Positions 1 to 9,860 of a DNA stretch of 64,000 bases are shown piece after piece. The stretch's first letter is position 1, and each line of letters starts with the position of its first letter. This stretch comes from Bacteroidota bacterium. Lineage in GTDB: Bacteria; Bacteroidota; Bacteroidia; Bacteroidales; JACABE01. The notes under the pieces were generated by a model, which saw only the letters and a list, made by a program, of their open reading frames with translations, did not search any database and was not told where the DNA came from. The stretch covers positions 44,674 to 108,673 of the forward strand of contig JACABE010000008.1 of the NCBI GenBank assembly GCA_013377005.1. Direction: 5' to 3'. The translations under genes and the position numbers were made by a program.

Positions 1-733
1 ATGTTTGCAAAGGAGCATAAATAAATTTATTGTATTCACTTATTCCTAAATTTTCTGAAGCAGATTGACTAACATTTTTTGATTGAATTACACCAATAAC
101 TTTTAACCATACTTTATTGCATTTAATATATTTCCCAATAGGGTCTTCTTTTGGAAAAAGTTTTGATTTAATAACTTGTCCAATAATGCACACTTGCTTA
201 CCTTCTCTCAGTTGTTCGTCATTGAACATTTGCCCTTGTGCAATTTCCAGATTAAAAACAGCAAAAAAATCAGGTGTTACTCCCGAAAGTTTTGCAGAAC
301 TACTAATTCCGTCTTTTATAATATCGGTTTGATAAATTACTTCAGGACTCACTAACTTAACAGTTGGCACCATAGCTTTAATGCTTTCCGCATCTTTTAG
401 TGTTAAACCGGGTGAAAATTTGTTTTTATTCTTGTCTTCGCCAGCTGTTTTATTATCTGAAGATTCAGCATCTTGTTTACCTTCTCCTTTTTTATTAATT
501 TTGGGAGAAATAATAATATTGTTTACTCCTACTAATTTAATTTGATCTAAAATTTCTTGCTGAGCTCCGTTGCCTATTGCCATCATAGCAATTACGGCTG
601 CCACACCAAAAATTATACCCAAAGCTGTAAGCATCGAACGAAATTTATTTGCCAATACTGCTTCAAATGCAATATTAAGAATGTAAGAAAACCGATTGGT
701 TTCTTTTCTTATAAAGATGTTACGATAGTTCAT
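1..733 (-). CDS. ABC transporter permease, MacB/FtsX-like (partial, C-terminus off the window)
   Basis: Reading the minus strand from the ATG at 733-731 gives an open frame that runs off the left edge, so only about 244 N-terminal residues are visible. A first membrane helix lies near residues 33-53, preceded by the sequence ANKFRSMLTALGIIFG, which is typical of the N-terminus of MacB-type permeases. A long extracytoplasmic (MacB periplasmic core) region follows. The start overlaps the stop of the upstream adaptor gene by four bases (ATGA at 733-730), so the two are probably translationally coupled. By family, such permeases form an inner-membrane complex with an ABC ATPase and a HlyD-like adaptor to export peptides, lipids or drugs. 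No ATPase gene adjoins it in this window. The substrate cannot be told from sequence. Confidence 0.88.
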   Translation of the reverse strand, partial: MNYRNIFIRKETNRFSYILNIAFEAVLANKFRSMLTALGIIFGVAAVIAMMAIGNGAQQEILDQIKLVGVNNIIISPKINKKGEGKQDAESSDNKTAGEDKNKNKFSPGLTLKDAESIKAMVPTVKLVSPEVIYQTDIIKDGISSSAKLSGVTPDFFAVFNLEIAQGQMFNDEQLREGKQVCIIGQVIKSKLFPKEDPIGKYIKCNKVWLKVIGVIQSKNVSQSASENLGISEYNKFIYAPLQT

Positions 734-1974
734 GATAGTTTCACAAGTTTAAGTTTTTCTGCATTTTCGGGTGTTAACAGATAAACTTTATCTTTTTCGG
801 TAAGTCCTTTTGTAATAATTATCTCATTTTCGTTGCTAACACCTGCTTTTACTTGTTGTTTTATAACCCTTGATCCTTCTGCTTTGAAAACATAAGTAAT
901 ACTATCGCTGGTGTGAACACTTTCAATGGGAACATAAATTACGTTGGGAACAATTGCAGTAATAATGGTGTTTTTTGTTGTCATGGCTGGACGCAAAATT
1001 GAGTCAAATTCATGAACTAATATTTTAACTTCAAATACCTTGGCATTAGTTCCTTGCATTTGTTCACCAATATTGGCTACTTCGGTAACTTCGCCGGTAA
1101 ATTTCTTTTCTGGAAAAGCATCCACTCCTATTTCTACTCTTTGTCCTATTTTTACTTTGCTAATATCTATCTCGTTGATATATGTTTTAGAAATCATTTT
1201 CGACAAATTGGGTAATGTAGCGACCACATTGCTCCATGCATCAATCGTACTGCCTACAGCTTTTTTCTTACCATTCCAATCTCTTTTGTAAATAAGCATT
1301 CCTGTTTTAGGTGCTTTCACCGTAAATTCATCCAACACACTCATCAACATTTGAAATTTACGTTTTGATTGGTCGTATGAAGCTGTTATTTCACCTATGG
1401 TAGCTTTTGCTTTGCTATATTTTAATTTATAATTCTGTACCGCTTGTTCGTAGCTACGTTTCGATTTTTGTAAATCAATTTCAGCTTGACGAATGCTGGC
1501 AGGCGGTTCATATTTAGATTGATCGAGTGTAATTTGTCGTTCTTCCTCTGCAAATTTAAGGTTTATCAATTCATCGCGGGCACTTCGTAGTTCTAATGTT
1601 GTATCTAATCTTGTGCGGGTAAGCTGAGACTCTAATTTTTCTAATTCTGTCTGAATATCTTTAAGTTTATTACTTATTTCTGTTTTATCCAGTGTTGCTA
1701 CATATTGCCCCGAATCAACCACAGTTCCTTCGGGTATCATTTCGCTGATTTTTACCTGCCATATCCCTATAGAACGCAAGCCGTCAGGTCCATATATTTC
1801 CTGCGAACTTTTAGCATCCAACTCGCCGGTAGTAGTAACTTTAATATCGAAATTACCTTTTTTAACAGGAACAACTACAACACTATTATCTTTATTATTA
1901 TTTCCGGTAAAAAACCAAATTAACAATAATAATGCAATGACAGCGGGAATAATAATCCATTTCTTTTTCTTCAT
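730..1974 (-). CDS. HlyD-family periplasmic adaptor subunit of an ABC exporter
   Basis: The 414-residue protein begins with a lysine-rich stretch and one N-terminal membrane anchor (about residues 5-23). It has a lipoyl/barrel-sandwich half near residues 60-85, a long predicted coiled-coil hairpin near 85-205, the second lipoyl half near 220-260, and beta-barrel and membrane-proximal domains after that. This is the usual order of membrane fusion proteins, which bridge an inner-membrane transporter to an outer-membrane channel. It sits directly upstream of, and overlaps by four bases, the MacB-like permease at the window edge, so it is the MacA-like partner. The start at 1974 places the anchor at the very N-terminus. 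No TolC gene is adjacent. Confidence 0.9.
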   Translation of the reverse strand: MKKKKWIIIPAVIALLLLIWFFTGNNNKDNSVVVVPVKKGNFDIKVTTTGELDAKSSQEIYGPDGLRSIGIWQVKISEMIPEGTVVDSGQYVATLDKTEISNKLKDIQTELEKLESQLTRTRLDTTLELRSARDELINLKFAEEERQITLDQSKYEPPASIRQAEIDLQKSKRSYEQAVQNYKLKYSKAKATIGEITASYDQSKRKFQMLMSVLDEFTVKAPKTGMLIYKRDWNGKKKAVGSTIDAWSNVVATLPNLSKMISKTYINEIDISKVKIGQRVEIGVDAFPEKKFTGEVTEVANIGEQMQGTNAKVFEVKILVHEFDSILRPAMTTKNTIITAIVPNVIYVPIESVHTSDSITYVFKAEGSRVIKQQVKAGVSNENEIIITKGLTEKDKVYLLTPENAEKLKLVKLS

Positions 1975-2032
1975 TGTTGTTGGGTTTTAAATTTCATGAA
2001 AACGAAATTAATATCAAAAAAGTATATTGTTG

Positions 2033-3370
2033 CTATTTGTTTTTAATTTTATGTCCCAAAACAGCATAATATAATATTACCAAATAACAAGGAATTGCAA
2101 TCCAGTAAGCCTGTTGGGTACTATGCAATATATGAGTTAACCATCCATAAAGTAATGGTAGGGTTGCACCACCGGCAATTGCCATTATAAGCAAAGCTGA
2201 ACCCAATTTTGTATATTTTCCTACATTATTTAACGCAAGGGGCCAAATAGCAGGCCAAACTAACGAATTGGCAATCCCCAACATTGCAATAAATAATACT
2301 GTATAAGGTATTGTTAGAATTACAGATTGAAAAGTTGCTAAATCAATAAATGGAATTTCAAAACTAAGGTTAGAGGGCACCATTACTGCTGCCAGCGTAA
2401 AAAATATGCCAGTTATAGCACAAAGCATCAGTGCAGTTTTTTGAGAAATAACTTTGGGAATTAAAGCCACTCCAAAGAAATAACCAATTACCATGAATAC
2501 TAACATTAAGGAAGTAAAATATTTTGCAGAACTCATAGCTATACCCAATGAATCGCCATAGCGAATAATAGTATCACCAGCAATTACTTCAACTCCGACA
2601 TAAAAAAACAAAGCAACAACACCTAATAATAAATGAGGATAATCAAAAATACTTTTTTTCGTATTGTTTGATGTATCTTTTTCTTCATCTTCTTCGGGAT
2701 TAATTTCTGGAAGATGTGCAAAACGAATCATTATTGCCAGTAAAGCCAGAAAAACAGTTATCAGCAAATAAGGTAGAATCATTCGTTGAGCCAGTTCGTC
2801 GAGTAAATTGGCACGTTGGGTGAAATCCGTTAAAGCAGCAAGCTTTGTTTTAATAGCTTCAGCATCTTTTAATAATATAGATGCCAATAATATGGGTGCC
2901 AATACACCAGCAACTTTATTGCAAATTCCCATTATACTAATACGTTTTGCTGCACTTTCTATAGGTCCAAGTATGGTTACATAGGGATTCACAGCAGTCT
3001 GCAACAATGCCAAACCAGTACCTAATACAAACAAGCCAGTTAAAAACAAAAAGTAAGAACGAGTAATAGCAGCAGGAACAAACAATAATGCACCCAATGA
3101 CATTACAGCTAAACCAAGCGTCATCCCGTTTCTAAAACCAATACGTTCCAGTATTTTAGAGGAAGGAATTGCCATTACAAAATAAGAAATATAAAAAGCA
3201 AAAGTTACCAGATATGCCATTACATCTGATAATTCACAAGCTGTTTTTAAAAATGGAATCAAAGCTCCGTTGAGCCAGGTAACAAACCCAAATAGAAAAA
3301 ATAGTAATCCAATTAAAGAAATTGAAAAAATATAATCAGATTTGCTGTTTAAACGCTCATTGTTTGCCAT
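2033..3370 (-). CDS. FucP-family sugar MFS transporter
   Basis: This 445-residue protein has about twelve hydrophobic segments. Its N-terminal signature, FGFVTWLNGALIPFLK followed by CELS, is characteristic of the FucP/GluP branch of the major facilitator superfamily, whose characterised members are proton or sodium symporters for fucose, glucose or galactose. A charged cytoplasmic loop rich in Glu/Asp near residues 222-235 separates the two six-helix halves. It is probably monocistronic: 58 bases separate it from the adaptor gene downstream and about 125 bases from pcm upstream. There is no sugar catabolic gene beside it, so the actual sugar cannot be assigned. Confidence 0.88.
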   Translation of the reverse strand: MANNERLNSKSDYIFSISLIGLLFFLFGFVTWLNGALIPFLKTACELSDVMAYLVTFAFYISYFVMAIPSSKILERIGFRNGMTLGLAVMSLGALLFVPAAITRSYFLFLTGLFVLGTGLALLQTAVNPYVTILGPIESAAKRISIMGICNKVAGVLAPILLASILLKDAEAIKTKLAALTDFTQRANLLDELAQRMILPYLLITVFLALLAIMIRFAHLPEINPEEDEEKDTSNNTKKSIFDYPHLLLGVVALFFYVGVEVIAGDTIIRYGDSLGIAMSSAKYFTSLMLVFMVIGYFFGVALIPKVISQKTALMLCAITGIFFTLAAVMVPSNLSFEIPFIDLATFQSVILTIPYTVLFIAMLGIANSLVWPAIWPLALNNVGKYTKLGSALLIMAIAGGATLPLLYGWLTHILHSTQQAYWIAIPCYLVILYYAVLGHKIKNK

Positions 3371-3497
3371 AAAATTAATTTTTATTGCAAACGTAAATAA
3401 TTTTTGTGAATAATAGAGAGATGTAAAGGTTTTTGTTATAAAAAGAAACTGATTGAAAAACCCATTATAAATTATAATTTTACTAAAAGTATGCTAA

Positions 3498-4145
3498 CTA
3501 CTTATTATCAGCTTTATCTTCCAATAAAGGTACAAATCTGAAAGTACCATGTTCTGTCTGTTCAATTTGGGTTTCAGAAATTTTAATAACGCTTATCATG
3601 GTTTGTACATCTTCACCCACAGGGACAATAAGAATACCTCCTACCTTAAGTTGCTGAATTAATGCTTCTGGAATAAACGGTGCACCAGCAGTAACTATTA
3701 TTTTATCAAATGGTGCAAAAGCAGGCAAGCCAGCATAGCCATCACCATAGAACATACGAGGATTGTAACCTATTGTTGGTAAAAAAGCTTTAGTTCTTTG
3801 ATACAATGGTTTCTGACGTTCAATTGTAAATACTTTCGCACCTAATTCAAGTAAAACACAAGCTTGATAGCCAGAACCGGTTCCAACTTCCAACACTTTT
3901 TCTCCTCTTTTTATTTTCAATAATTCCGATTGAAAAGCAACAGTATAAGGTTGCGAAATTGTCTGTCCATTGCCTATTGGAAAGGCTTTGTCTTGATATG
4001 CAAATTCAATAAATGAAGAATCCAAGAAAAAATGACGTGGGATTTTTTCAATAGCAGCCAATATATTGTCATCTTTTATTCCTTTTTCTTTAATGGTTGC
4101 TATTAGTTGTTTCCGTAAGCCCTTGTGTTTGTATGAATCTATCAT
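3498..4145 (-). CDS. pcm: Protein-L-isoaspartate O-methyltransferase
   Basis: The 215-residue protein matches the PCMT family along its length. The SAM-binding motif I is VLEVGTGSGYQACVL near residues 80-94, and the substrate-recognition stretch GQTISQPYTVAF lies just before it. The family methylates isoaspartyl residues formed by spontaneous damage, starting their repair to aspartate, in the cytoplasm. It is divergently transcribed from the oxidoreductase gene at 4241, with a 95-base shared upstream region. The length is normal for the bacterial enzyme (about 205-220 residues). Confidence 0.95.
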   Translation of the reverse strand: MIDSYKHKGLRKQLIATIKEKGIKDDNILAAIEKIPRHFFLDSSFIEFAYQDKAFPIGNGQTISQPYTVAFQSELLKIKRGEKVLEVGTGSGYQACVLLELGAKVFTIERQKPLYQRTKAFLPTIGYNPRMFYGDGYAGLPAFAPFDKIIVTAGAPFIPEALIQQLKVGGILIVPVGEDVQTMISVIKISETQIEQTEHGTFRFVPLLEDKADNK

Positions 4146-4212
4146 TTATTATTTTTTCTACAGCTTTGTTTATTTTTTTGCGAAAATACTAATTTCAATG
4201 ACGATAAAAAAT

Positions 4213-4220
4213 TACTTTTG
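4213..4220 (+). promoter_or_regulatory. Bacteroidota-type -7 box upstream of the Gfo/Idh gene
   Basis: TACTTTTG matches the Bacteroidota -7 consensus TAnnTTTG and lies 20 bases before the ATG at 4241. No good -33 TTTG is seen at the expected distance, so this rests on the -7 box alone. Confidence 0.5.
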
Positions 4221-4240
4221 CAAAAAAATAATTTAAGCTT

Positions 4241-5212
4241 ATGTTACGAATTGGCATTATGGGTGCCGGGCACCTTGGGAAAATACATATAAAATGTATT
4301 CAGCAAATACCCGAATATAAATTTGTAGGTTTTTTTGATCCAGATCAGGAAAATGCAAAAAAGGTTGCAGAAGAATACAATACCCACTCATTTTCTTCTA
4401 TTGAAGAGTTAATTGACGAGGTAGATGTAGTTGATATAGTTACACCAACATTATCGCATTTTGATTGTGCCTCAAAATCATTAAAACGAGGAAAGCATGT
4501 TTTTATCGAAAAACCAATAGCTGCATCAGCAGCAGAAGCAAAAAAAATGATAGAACTATCAACAGAAGCAAACGTAAAAGTTCAAGTGGGACATGTTGAA
4601 AGATTCAACCCTGCTTTTACAGCTGCTGTTAAGTTTATTGAAAACCCTATGTTTATCGAAACGCATCGTTTAGCTCAATTTAATCCTCGTGGAACTGACG
4701 TTCCTGTAATTCTCGATTTGATGATACACGATATTGATATTGTGTTAAGTGTAGTTAAATCAAATGTTCGGAAAATTAGTGCTAGTGGTGTAAAAGTAGT
4801 AAGTGATACTCCTGATATAGCAAATGCTCGCATTGAGTTTGATAATGGCTGTGTTGCTAATCTTACTGCTAGTCGTATTTCTATGAAAAATATGCGCAAA
4901 TCAAGATTCTTCCAAAAAGATGCTTACATTGCAGTTGACTTTTTAGAAAAGACAACAGAAATAGTTCGTATGAAAGAAGTTAATCCTAATGATAACGACC
5001 CATTTGCTATGATTATTGAATTAGGTGAAAACAAAGGTTCAAAACAAATATTTATTGAAAAACCAGAAATTCTGGCAGTAAATGCAATTAAAATGGAGTT
5101 AGAAGCTTTCTATCATTCTATTATTAACAACACTACTCCTTTAGTATCAATTATTGATGGATACAATGCCTTAAATGTCGCTTACCAAATTATTGATAAG
5201 TTAAACGATTAA
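4241..5212 (+). CDS. Gfo/Idh/MocA-family NAD(P)-dependent oxidoreductase
   Basis: The 323-residue protein has an N-terminal Rossmann fold with GAGHLG at residues 8-13 and the family's EKP motif at residues 90-92 (the lysine contacts cofactor and substrate). The C-terminal alpha/beta domain includes the stretch DLMIHDIDIVLS near 159-170, containing the usual catalytic-region Asp/His. Members oxidise or reduce sugars, inositols, biliverdin or related compounds; the substrate here cannot be inferred. The gene is followed 82 bases later by a lipoprotein gene and then a glycan sugar transferase, so a role in sugar-nucleotide or glycan metabolism is possible, but this is context only. Confidence 0.88.
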   Translation: MLRIGIMGAGHLGKIHIKCIQQIPEYKFVGFFDPDQENAKKVAEEYNTHSFSSIEELIDEVDVVDIVTPTLSHFDCASKSLKRGKHVFIEKPIAASAAEAKKMIELSTEANVKVQVGHVERFNPAFTAAVKFIENPMFIETHRLAQFNPRGTDVPVILDLMIHDIDIVLSVVKSNVRKISASGVKVVSDTPDIANARIEFDNGCVANLTASRISMKNMRKSRFFQKDAYIAVDFLEKTTEIVRMKEVNPNDNDPFAMIIELGENKGSKQIFIEKPEILAVNAIKMELEAFYHSIINNTTPLVSIIDGYNALNVAYQIIDKLND

Positions 5213-5294
5213 GTAGTTTTTTATTTCCAAGAATATACTAAACCCACAAATTTATCGTTTAACTCTATTTATATTTGTTTTCAATTATATTAAT

Positions 5295-6224
5295 ATGATA
5301 TCACAAAAGTATTCATTCATCTTGATTTTTAAAGCATTACTTTTTCTTTTCATTTTTGCTCCTTTGTTTTTTTCATGCAATAAATTTGATGGCACCCAAA
5401 CCATTCCGGCTTATATTCATATCGAAAAAATCACATTAGTTGATAATCCAAATATAAATGAAGGAAGTTTGTCGAACAAAATCACAGATGCATGGGTATA
5501 TGTGGATGATGAGTTAATCGGAGCCTTTCAACTACCAGCTACTTTTCCTGTTTTAAAAAGCGGGAAACACAAAATAAGCATTCACCCAGGCATTAAAATG
5601 AATGGAATGTTAGGAACAAGAGTGGAATATGAGTTCTATAAAAATATAGATATTACTGATTTTAATTTTGTTGAAGATAGTATAATTAAAATTGATACAC
5701 TTGTCACCAGAACTTCTTATAGAGATAATCTAAATCTTGACTGGAAAGAAGATTTTGATGACGGAACTATTCTATTTCAAAAACGTACAGGTAGCGATAC
5801 AAATATTATTCAAACTATTGCACCCGCTAATTTATTTGAAGGTACTCCTACAGGGATTGTGAACCTTGATCAAAATCACACTTTTTTTGAAATTGAACCT
5901 GTTGGTGACAATTTTGTTTTGCCCAAAAATTCCTCACCTGTCTTTTTAGAAATGAACTACAAAACAAATAATAGTTTTTATGTAGGTCTTTTGGTTTACT
6001 CCTCAAGCAGTCAAACAATTCCATCCGCTAAAGTTTCTACAATTGCTCTATATCCTAGCTCTGAATGGAAAAAAATCTATATTAATTTCACGCCTGATGT
6101 CAGTGATTACTACAATGCAACAAGCTTTAAATTCTTTATAGGAGGATACAAAGATGACGGCATTCAAAATGCTGAAATTCTTTTTGATAATATAAAAATG
6201 GTTTATTTTAAAACTTCAAAATAA
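5295..6224 (+). CDS. Hypothetical lipoprotein
   Basis: This 309-residue protein is not recognised. It starts with a hydrophobic signal peptide ending in a lipobox (LFFSC, Cys about residue 28), so it is probably a lipoprotein of the cell envelope. The body contains a segment near residues 50-110 that looks like a PEGA/carbohydrate-binding-like beta region (DAWVYVDDELIGAF followed by LKSGKHKISIHPG). Its C-terminal half (about 190-305) resembles a jelly-roll carbohydrate-binding type fold in its alternating beta pattern; both are impressions, not matches. A TATATTTG -7 box lies at 5270-5277. The next gene, the sugar transferase, starts 10 bases after the stop, so the two are very likely cotranscribed. 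Confidence 0.8.
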   Translation: MISQKYSFILIFKALLFLFIFAPLFFSCNKFDGTQTIPAYIHIEKITLVDNPNINEGSLSNKITDAWVYVDDELIGAFQLPATFPVLKSGKHKISIHPGIKMNGMLGTRVEYEFYKNIDITDFNFVEDSIIKIDTLVTRTSYRDNLNLDWKEDFDDGTILFQKRTGSDTNIIQTIAPANLFEGTPTGIVNLDQNHTFFEIEPVGDNFVLPKNSSPVFLEMNYKTNNSFYVGLLVYSSSSQTIPSAKVSTIALYPSSEWKKIYINFTPDVSDYYNATSFKFFIGGYKDDGIQNAEILFDNIKMVYFKTSK

Positions 6225-6234
6225 ACGCCCAACC

Positions 6235-7650
6235 ATGAATAAAAAACTACATGTTGCCAAATATGTATCTGCTGATGTCTTTTCTGCTATGCTTGCATGG
6301 GGTTTGTTTTTTATTTATCGGAAAAATAAAATAGAACCAGATATTCTTCGAAATTTTGATATAATCATTAATGATTTAAACCTTTACAAAGGTTTGTTAT
6401 TTGTGCCAGTTTTTTGGATGCTATTGTATTTAATGATAGGAACATACAGGAAAATTTACCGAAAATCAAGATTAAAAGAACTCGAACAAACATTTGTAAT
6501 CAGCTTAATTGGGGTTTTAATCATCTTTTTTGCTTTAATTTTAGACGATGTAATTGTAACTTATAAAAATTACTATCAATCTTTTTTAGTGCTATTTTCA
6601 TTACATTTCTTTTTCACATACCTATTCCGATTAATTATCACTTCCCAGACGGCCTATAAGATTCATCATAAAATTTTAGGTTTTAGTACAGTTATTGTTG
6701 GAAGCGGCAAAAATGCTGTAAAAACGTTTCAGGATATTGAAAATCAAGTTGAATCTTCAGGAAATAAATTTATCGGCTTTGTAAGTGTTAATGGAAATGA
6801 AGAATCATTAATGAGTAATTACTTGCCATACCTGAATAATTACAAGTCGTTAAAAAGTATCATAAATGAGTTGAGTATTGAAGAAGTTGTTATTGCAATT
6901 GAAGATAATGAACATAAAATGATTGAGAATATTATTACTGCTCTTGAAGATAGCGAAGTTGTAATTAAAATAACTCCTGATATTCAGGATATTTTATTGG
7001 GCTCTGTAAAAATGAGTGCAATATTTCAAGCTCCATTGATACTAATTTCTCCAGACTTAATGCCTGCCTGGCAACAATCATTAAAACGAATTCTAGATAT
7101 TATCTCCTCTATCTTGATGTTAGTGCTTTTATCACCTGTTTATTTAGCTACAGCACTTATAATAAAATCATCTTCAAAAGGACCTGTTTTTTATTCACAT
7201 GAACGTATTGGATTGAAAGGCAAACCTTTTTTAATGTATAAATTTCGTTCTATGTATATCAACGCTGAAAATGGAACACCTTTGTTATCATGCAAAAGCG
7301 ATCCCCGCATAACAAATTTCGGTAGATTTATGAGAAAAGTACGGCTGGATGAAATCCCCCAGTTTTACAATGTATTAAAAGGTAATATGTCCTTAGTTGG
7401 TCCACGTCCTGAAAGGCAATATTTTATCAATGAAATCATAAAAAAATCACCGCATTATCTATTACTTCACAAAGTTAAACCAGGAATAACATCTTGGGGG
7501 CAGGTGAAATTTGGCTATGCCGAAAATGTAGAAGAAATGACAGAAAGACTAAAATATGATTTATTATATATTGAAAATATGTCATTAGTCACTGACTTTA
7601 AAATACTTCTATACACATTCTTAATTATAATTCAGGGTCGGGGAAAATAA
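6235..7650 (+). CDS. Polyprenyl-phosphate glycosyl-1-phosphate (sugar) transferase
   Basis: The 471-residue protein has the layout of the WcaJ/WbaP-type enzymes: several N-terminal membrane helices (roughly residues 10-130), a central nucleotide-binding-like region (VIVGSGKNAVKTF, near residue 155) and a C-terminal bacterial sugar transferase domain from about 275. That domain has the re-entrant helix KRILDIISS, the motif YKFRSMY, RLDEIPQFYNVLKGNMSLVG with PRPE, and the PGITSWGQV region. The family transfers a sugar-1-phosphate to undecaprenyl phosphate as the first step of exopolysaccharide or O-antigen assembly at the inner membrane. No other glycosyltransferases are adjacent. The 261 bases after it (7651-7911) are AT-rich, with no gene seen other than the -7 box TAAATTTG at 7884-7891 for the next gene. 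Confidence 0.92.
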   Translation: MNKKLHVAKYVSADVFSAMLAWGLFFIYRKNKIEPDILRNFDIIINDLNLYKGLLFVPVFWMLLYLMIGTYRKIYRKSRLKELEQTFVISLIGVLIIFFALILDDVIVTYKNYYQSFLVLFSLHFFFTYLFRLIITSQTAYKIHHKILGFSTVIVGSGKNAVKTFQDIENQVESSGNKFIGFVSVNGNEESLMSNYLPYLNNYKSLKSIINELSIEEVVIAIEDNEHKMIENIITALEDSEVVIKITPDIQDILLGSVKMSAIFQAPLILISPDLMPAWQQSLKRILDIISSILMLVLLSPVYLATALIIKSSSKGPVFYSHERIGLKGKPFLMYKFRSMYINAENGTPLLSCKSDPRITNFGRFMRKVRLDEIPQFYNVLKGNMSLVGPRPERQYFINEIIKKSPHYLLLHKVKPGITSWGQVKFGYAENVEEMTERLKYDLLYIENMSLVTDFKILLYTFLIIIQGRGK

Positions 7651-7911
7651 AGGGATTATTCTTTTTATAAATATTTTTTAATCTTTTCTTTTTATCAATT
7701 TGCAGAGTTTATTATTCAATAAACTATCAAATTCATTTATCGCCGAATGTTTCTATTCAATAAAATTAATTATCAATAAGAACTGATAAATACAAAACAA
7801 ATAGGTCTATTTCAATGTTACTAATTTACAAAAGATTGTTAATAAGAAAACAATTCTTTTTACGTTAGTTTTAAAACATTATATAAATTTGTTACCATTA
7901 AAATACGAACT

Positions 7912-8679
7912 ATGAAAAAAATAATTACCTATAATGTCAACGGAATTAGGTCAGCTATGTCGAAAGGTTGGCTAGACTGGGTGAAAATTGTAAACCCTGA
8001 TATTATATGCTTGCAAGAACTAAAAGCTCAGAGCGAACAATTACCGTTACTTGAGTTTCAGCAAGCAGGATATACTTGCTATTATCATACTGCTGTAAAA
8101 AAAGGTTATAGCGGTGTTGCTATTCTTTCAAAAACAGTTCCAGATAAAGTCATTATCGGCATTGGGATAGAAAAATACGATAACGAGGGTAGGTTTATAC
8201 GTGCCGATTATGGTGATGTTTCCGTAATTAGCGTTTATCACCCTTCTGGCAGTAGTGGCAATGAAAGACAAGCATTTAAAATGACTTGGCTAACTGATTT
8301 TCATAAATATATCAATGAATTAAGAAAAGAAAGACCCAACTTAATTATAGCAGGTGATTACAATATTTGTCACAAACCTATTGATATTCACGATCCTATT
8401 AGAAATGCCACAAGTTCAGGTTTTTTGCCCGAAGAACGAGAATGGATAAATGATTTTATCGAGGACGGTTTTGTAGATGCATTCAGAGCTTTTAATAAAG
8501 AACCTCATCAATATACCTGGTGGAGTTTTCGTACAAAAGCTAGAGACAGAAACTTAGGCTGGCGTATTGACTACCTTTTGGTAAGTAAAAGTATAGAAGA
8601 TAAAATGAAACGCTCGGTTATTTTAGCCGATGCAGTTCACTCGGATCACTGCCCGGTTTTATTAGAAATTGATTTTTAA
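7912..8679 (+). CDS. xth: Exodeoxyribonuclease III (AP endonuclease)
   Basis: The 255-residue protein is a full-length member of the ExoIII/APE1 endonuclease-exonuclease-phosphatase family. Visible catalytic motifs in order are NVNGIR near the N-terminus, the metal-binding Glu in LQELKAQ, GDYNICHKPIDIHDP (catalytic Asp/Asn), the WRIDYLLVS stretch and the terminal SDHCPV with the catalytic His. The enzyme cleaves DNA at abasic sites and degrades 3' ends during base-excision repair. A -7 box TAAATTTG lies 21 bases upstream. It appears monocistronic. Confidence 0.95.
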   Translation: MKKIITYNVNGIRSAMSKGWLDWVKIVNPDIICLQELKAQSEQLPLLEFQQAGYTCYYHTAVKKGYSGVAILSKTVPDKVIIGIGIEKYDNEGRFIRADYGDVSVISVYHPSGSSGNERQAFKMTWLTDFHKYINELRKERPNLIIAGDYNICHKPIDIHDPIRNATSSGFLPEEREWINDFIEDGFVDAFRAFNKEPHQYTWWSFRTKARDRNLGWRIDYLLVSKSIEDKMKRSVILADAVHSDHCPVLLEIDF

Positions 8680-8828
8680 TAAAAATTCTCTAAAGTATTC
8701 AGAGTACTTAAGTTTAAGAATTAAAAGCAATGGAAATTAATAAATCGTTCTTTCTTTAAAAAATTCTTGATAATCAGCATTTCAATAAAAAAACTACATA
8801 AATATCTATAAATTTAAAAATCAAACAA

Positions 8829-9860
8829 ATGAAAAAAATACATTTTAATCTTATAATTTTTGCATTGATAGCTTTTTCTTTCACATCCTGTGTTACTCAA
8901 AAACGTTACACAGATTTGGAAACGAAATACAAAAAATGCAACGATGATTTAACAACTATCGAAAAAGCAAAAAATGATATTGTAGTGCAAAATACTGAAT
9001 TAAATGCTGATCTGGAAAAAGTAAAAAAGCAAAAAGCTGAACTTGAAGATGAATCATCAATGATAAAAGATAACTATGAAAAACTTCAAGCTGAGCAAGC
9101 CGTTTTATCAACAGATTATTCAGCTATGCAGCAAAAATACACCAAGCTTTTGGGAGGAAACCGTACAGAAACATCTGAAATAATGGAGGCTTTACAAAAA
9201 ACTCAAGCTGATTTACTAAAAAAAGAAACTGATCTAAAAAAAACTGAAGCTGATATGCAGAAAATGCAAAATCAGCTAAATGAGAAAAAGAATAATTTAG
9301 ATTCTTTGTCGGCTTTAATGGATATAAAAGAAAAGAAGTTAAATGAACTTCAAACTATTCTTGACAATAAAGATAAACAAGTTGCCGATTTGAAAAACAA
9401 AATTACGACAGCTTTATTAGGATTTAAAGATAAAGGACTTACCATAGAAACCCGCAATGGGAAAGTATATGTTTCGATGGAAGAAAAACTTTTATTTGCA
9501 TCGGGAAGTTGGAATGTTGCTGAAGAAGGTAAAGATGCCTTAAAAAGTGTTGCCAAAGTTCTTGAAACAAATCCTGACATTAATGTAACAATAGAAGGTC
9601 ATACCGACAATATACCTTACAATGGTATCGGGCAAGTAAGAGACAACTGGGATTTGAGTGTATTGAGAGCTACTTCAATTGTAAAAATAATACTTGAAAA
9701 CAAAAGTATTGATGCAAAACGCATTGTAGCTTCTGGTCGTAGTCAGTATTTACCTATAGAAACCACAGATACCAAAGAAGCCCGTGCGAAAAATCGTCGT
9801 ACTGAAATTATTCTAACTCCAAAACTTGACGAATTAATGAAAGTGCTCGATAACAACTAA
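8829..9860 (+). CDS. OmpA-family lipoprotein with coiled-coil stalk
   Basis: The 343-residue protein has a lipoprotein-type signal (FTSC, Cys about residue 20) and then about 170 residues that are rich in Lys, Glu, Gln and Leu and read as a long coiled coil. A C-terminal OmpA/MotB peptidoglycan-binding domain covers about 215-330, with VTIEGHTDNIPYNG, DLSVLRATSIV and the NRRTEI motif. It probably anchors the outer membrane to peptidoglycan from the periplasm. The coiled-coil spacer is longer than in Pal. No adjacent tol genes are present. The start at 8829 puts the signal peptide at the N-terminus. Confidence 0.92.
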   Translation: MKKIHFNLIIFALIAFSFTSCVTQKRYTDLETKYKKCNDDLTTIEKAKNDIVVQNTELNADLEKVKKQKAELEDESSMIKDNYEKLQAEQAVLSTDYSAMQQKYTKLLGGNRTETSEIMEALQKTQADLLKKETDLKKTEADMQKMQNQLNEKKNNLDSLSALMDIKEKKLNELQTILDNKDKQVADLKNKITTALLGFKDKGLTIETRNGKVYVSMEEKLLFASGSWNVAEEGKDALKSVAKVLETNPDINVTIEGHTDNIPYNGIGQVRDNWDLSVLRATSIVKIILENKSIDAKRIVASGRSQYLPIETTDTKEARAKNRRTEIILTPKLDELMKVLDNN

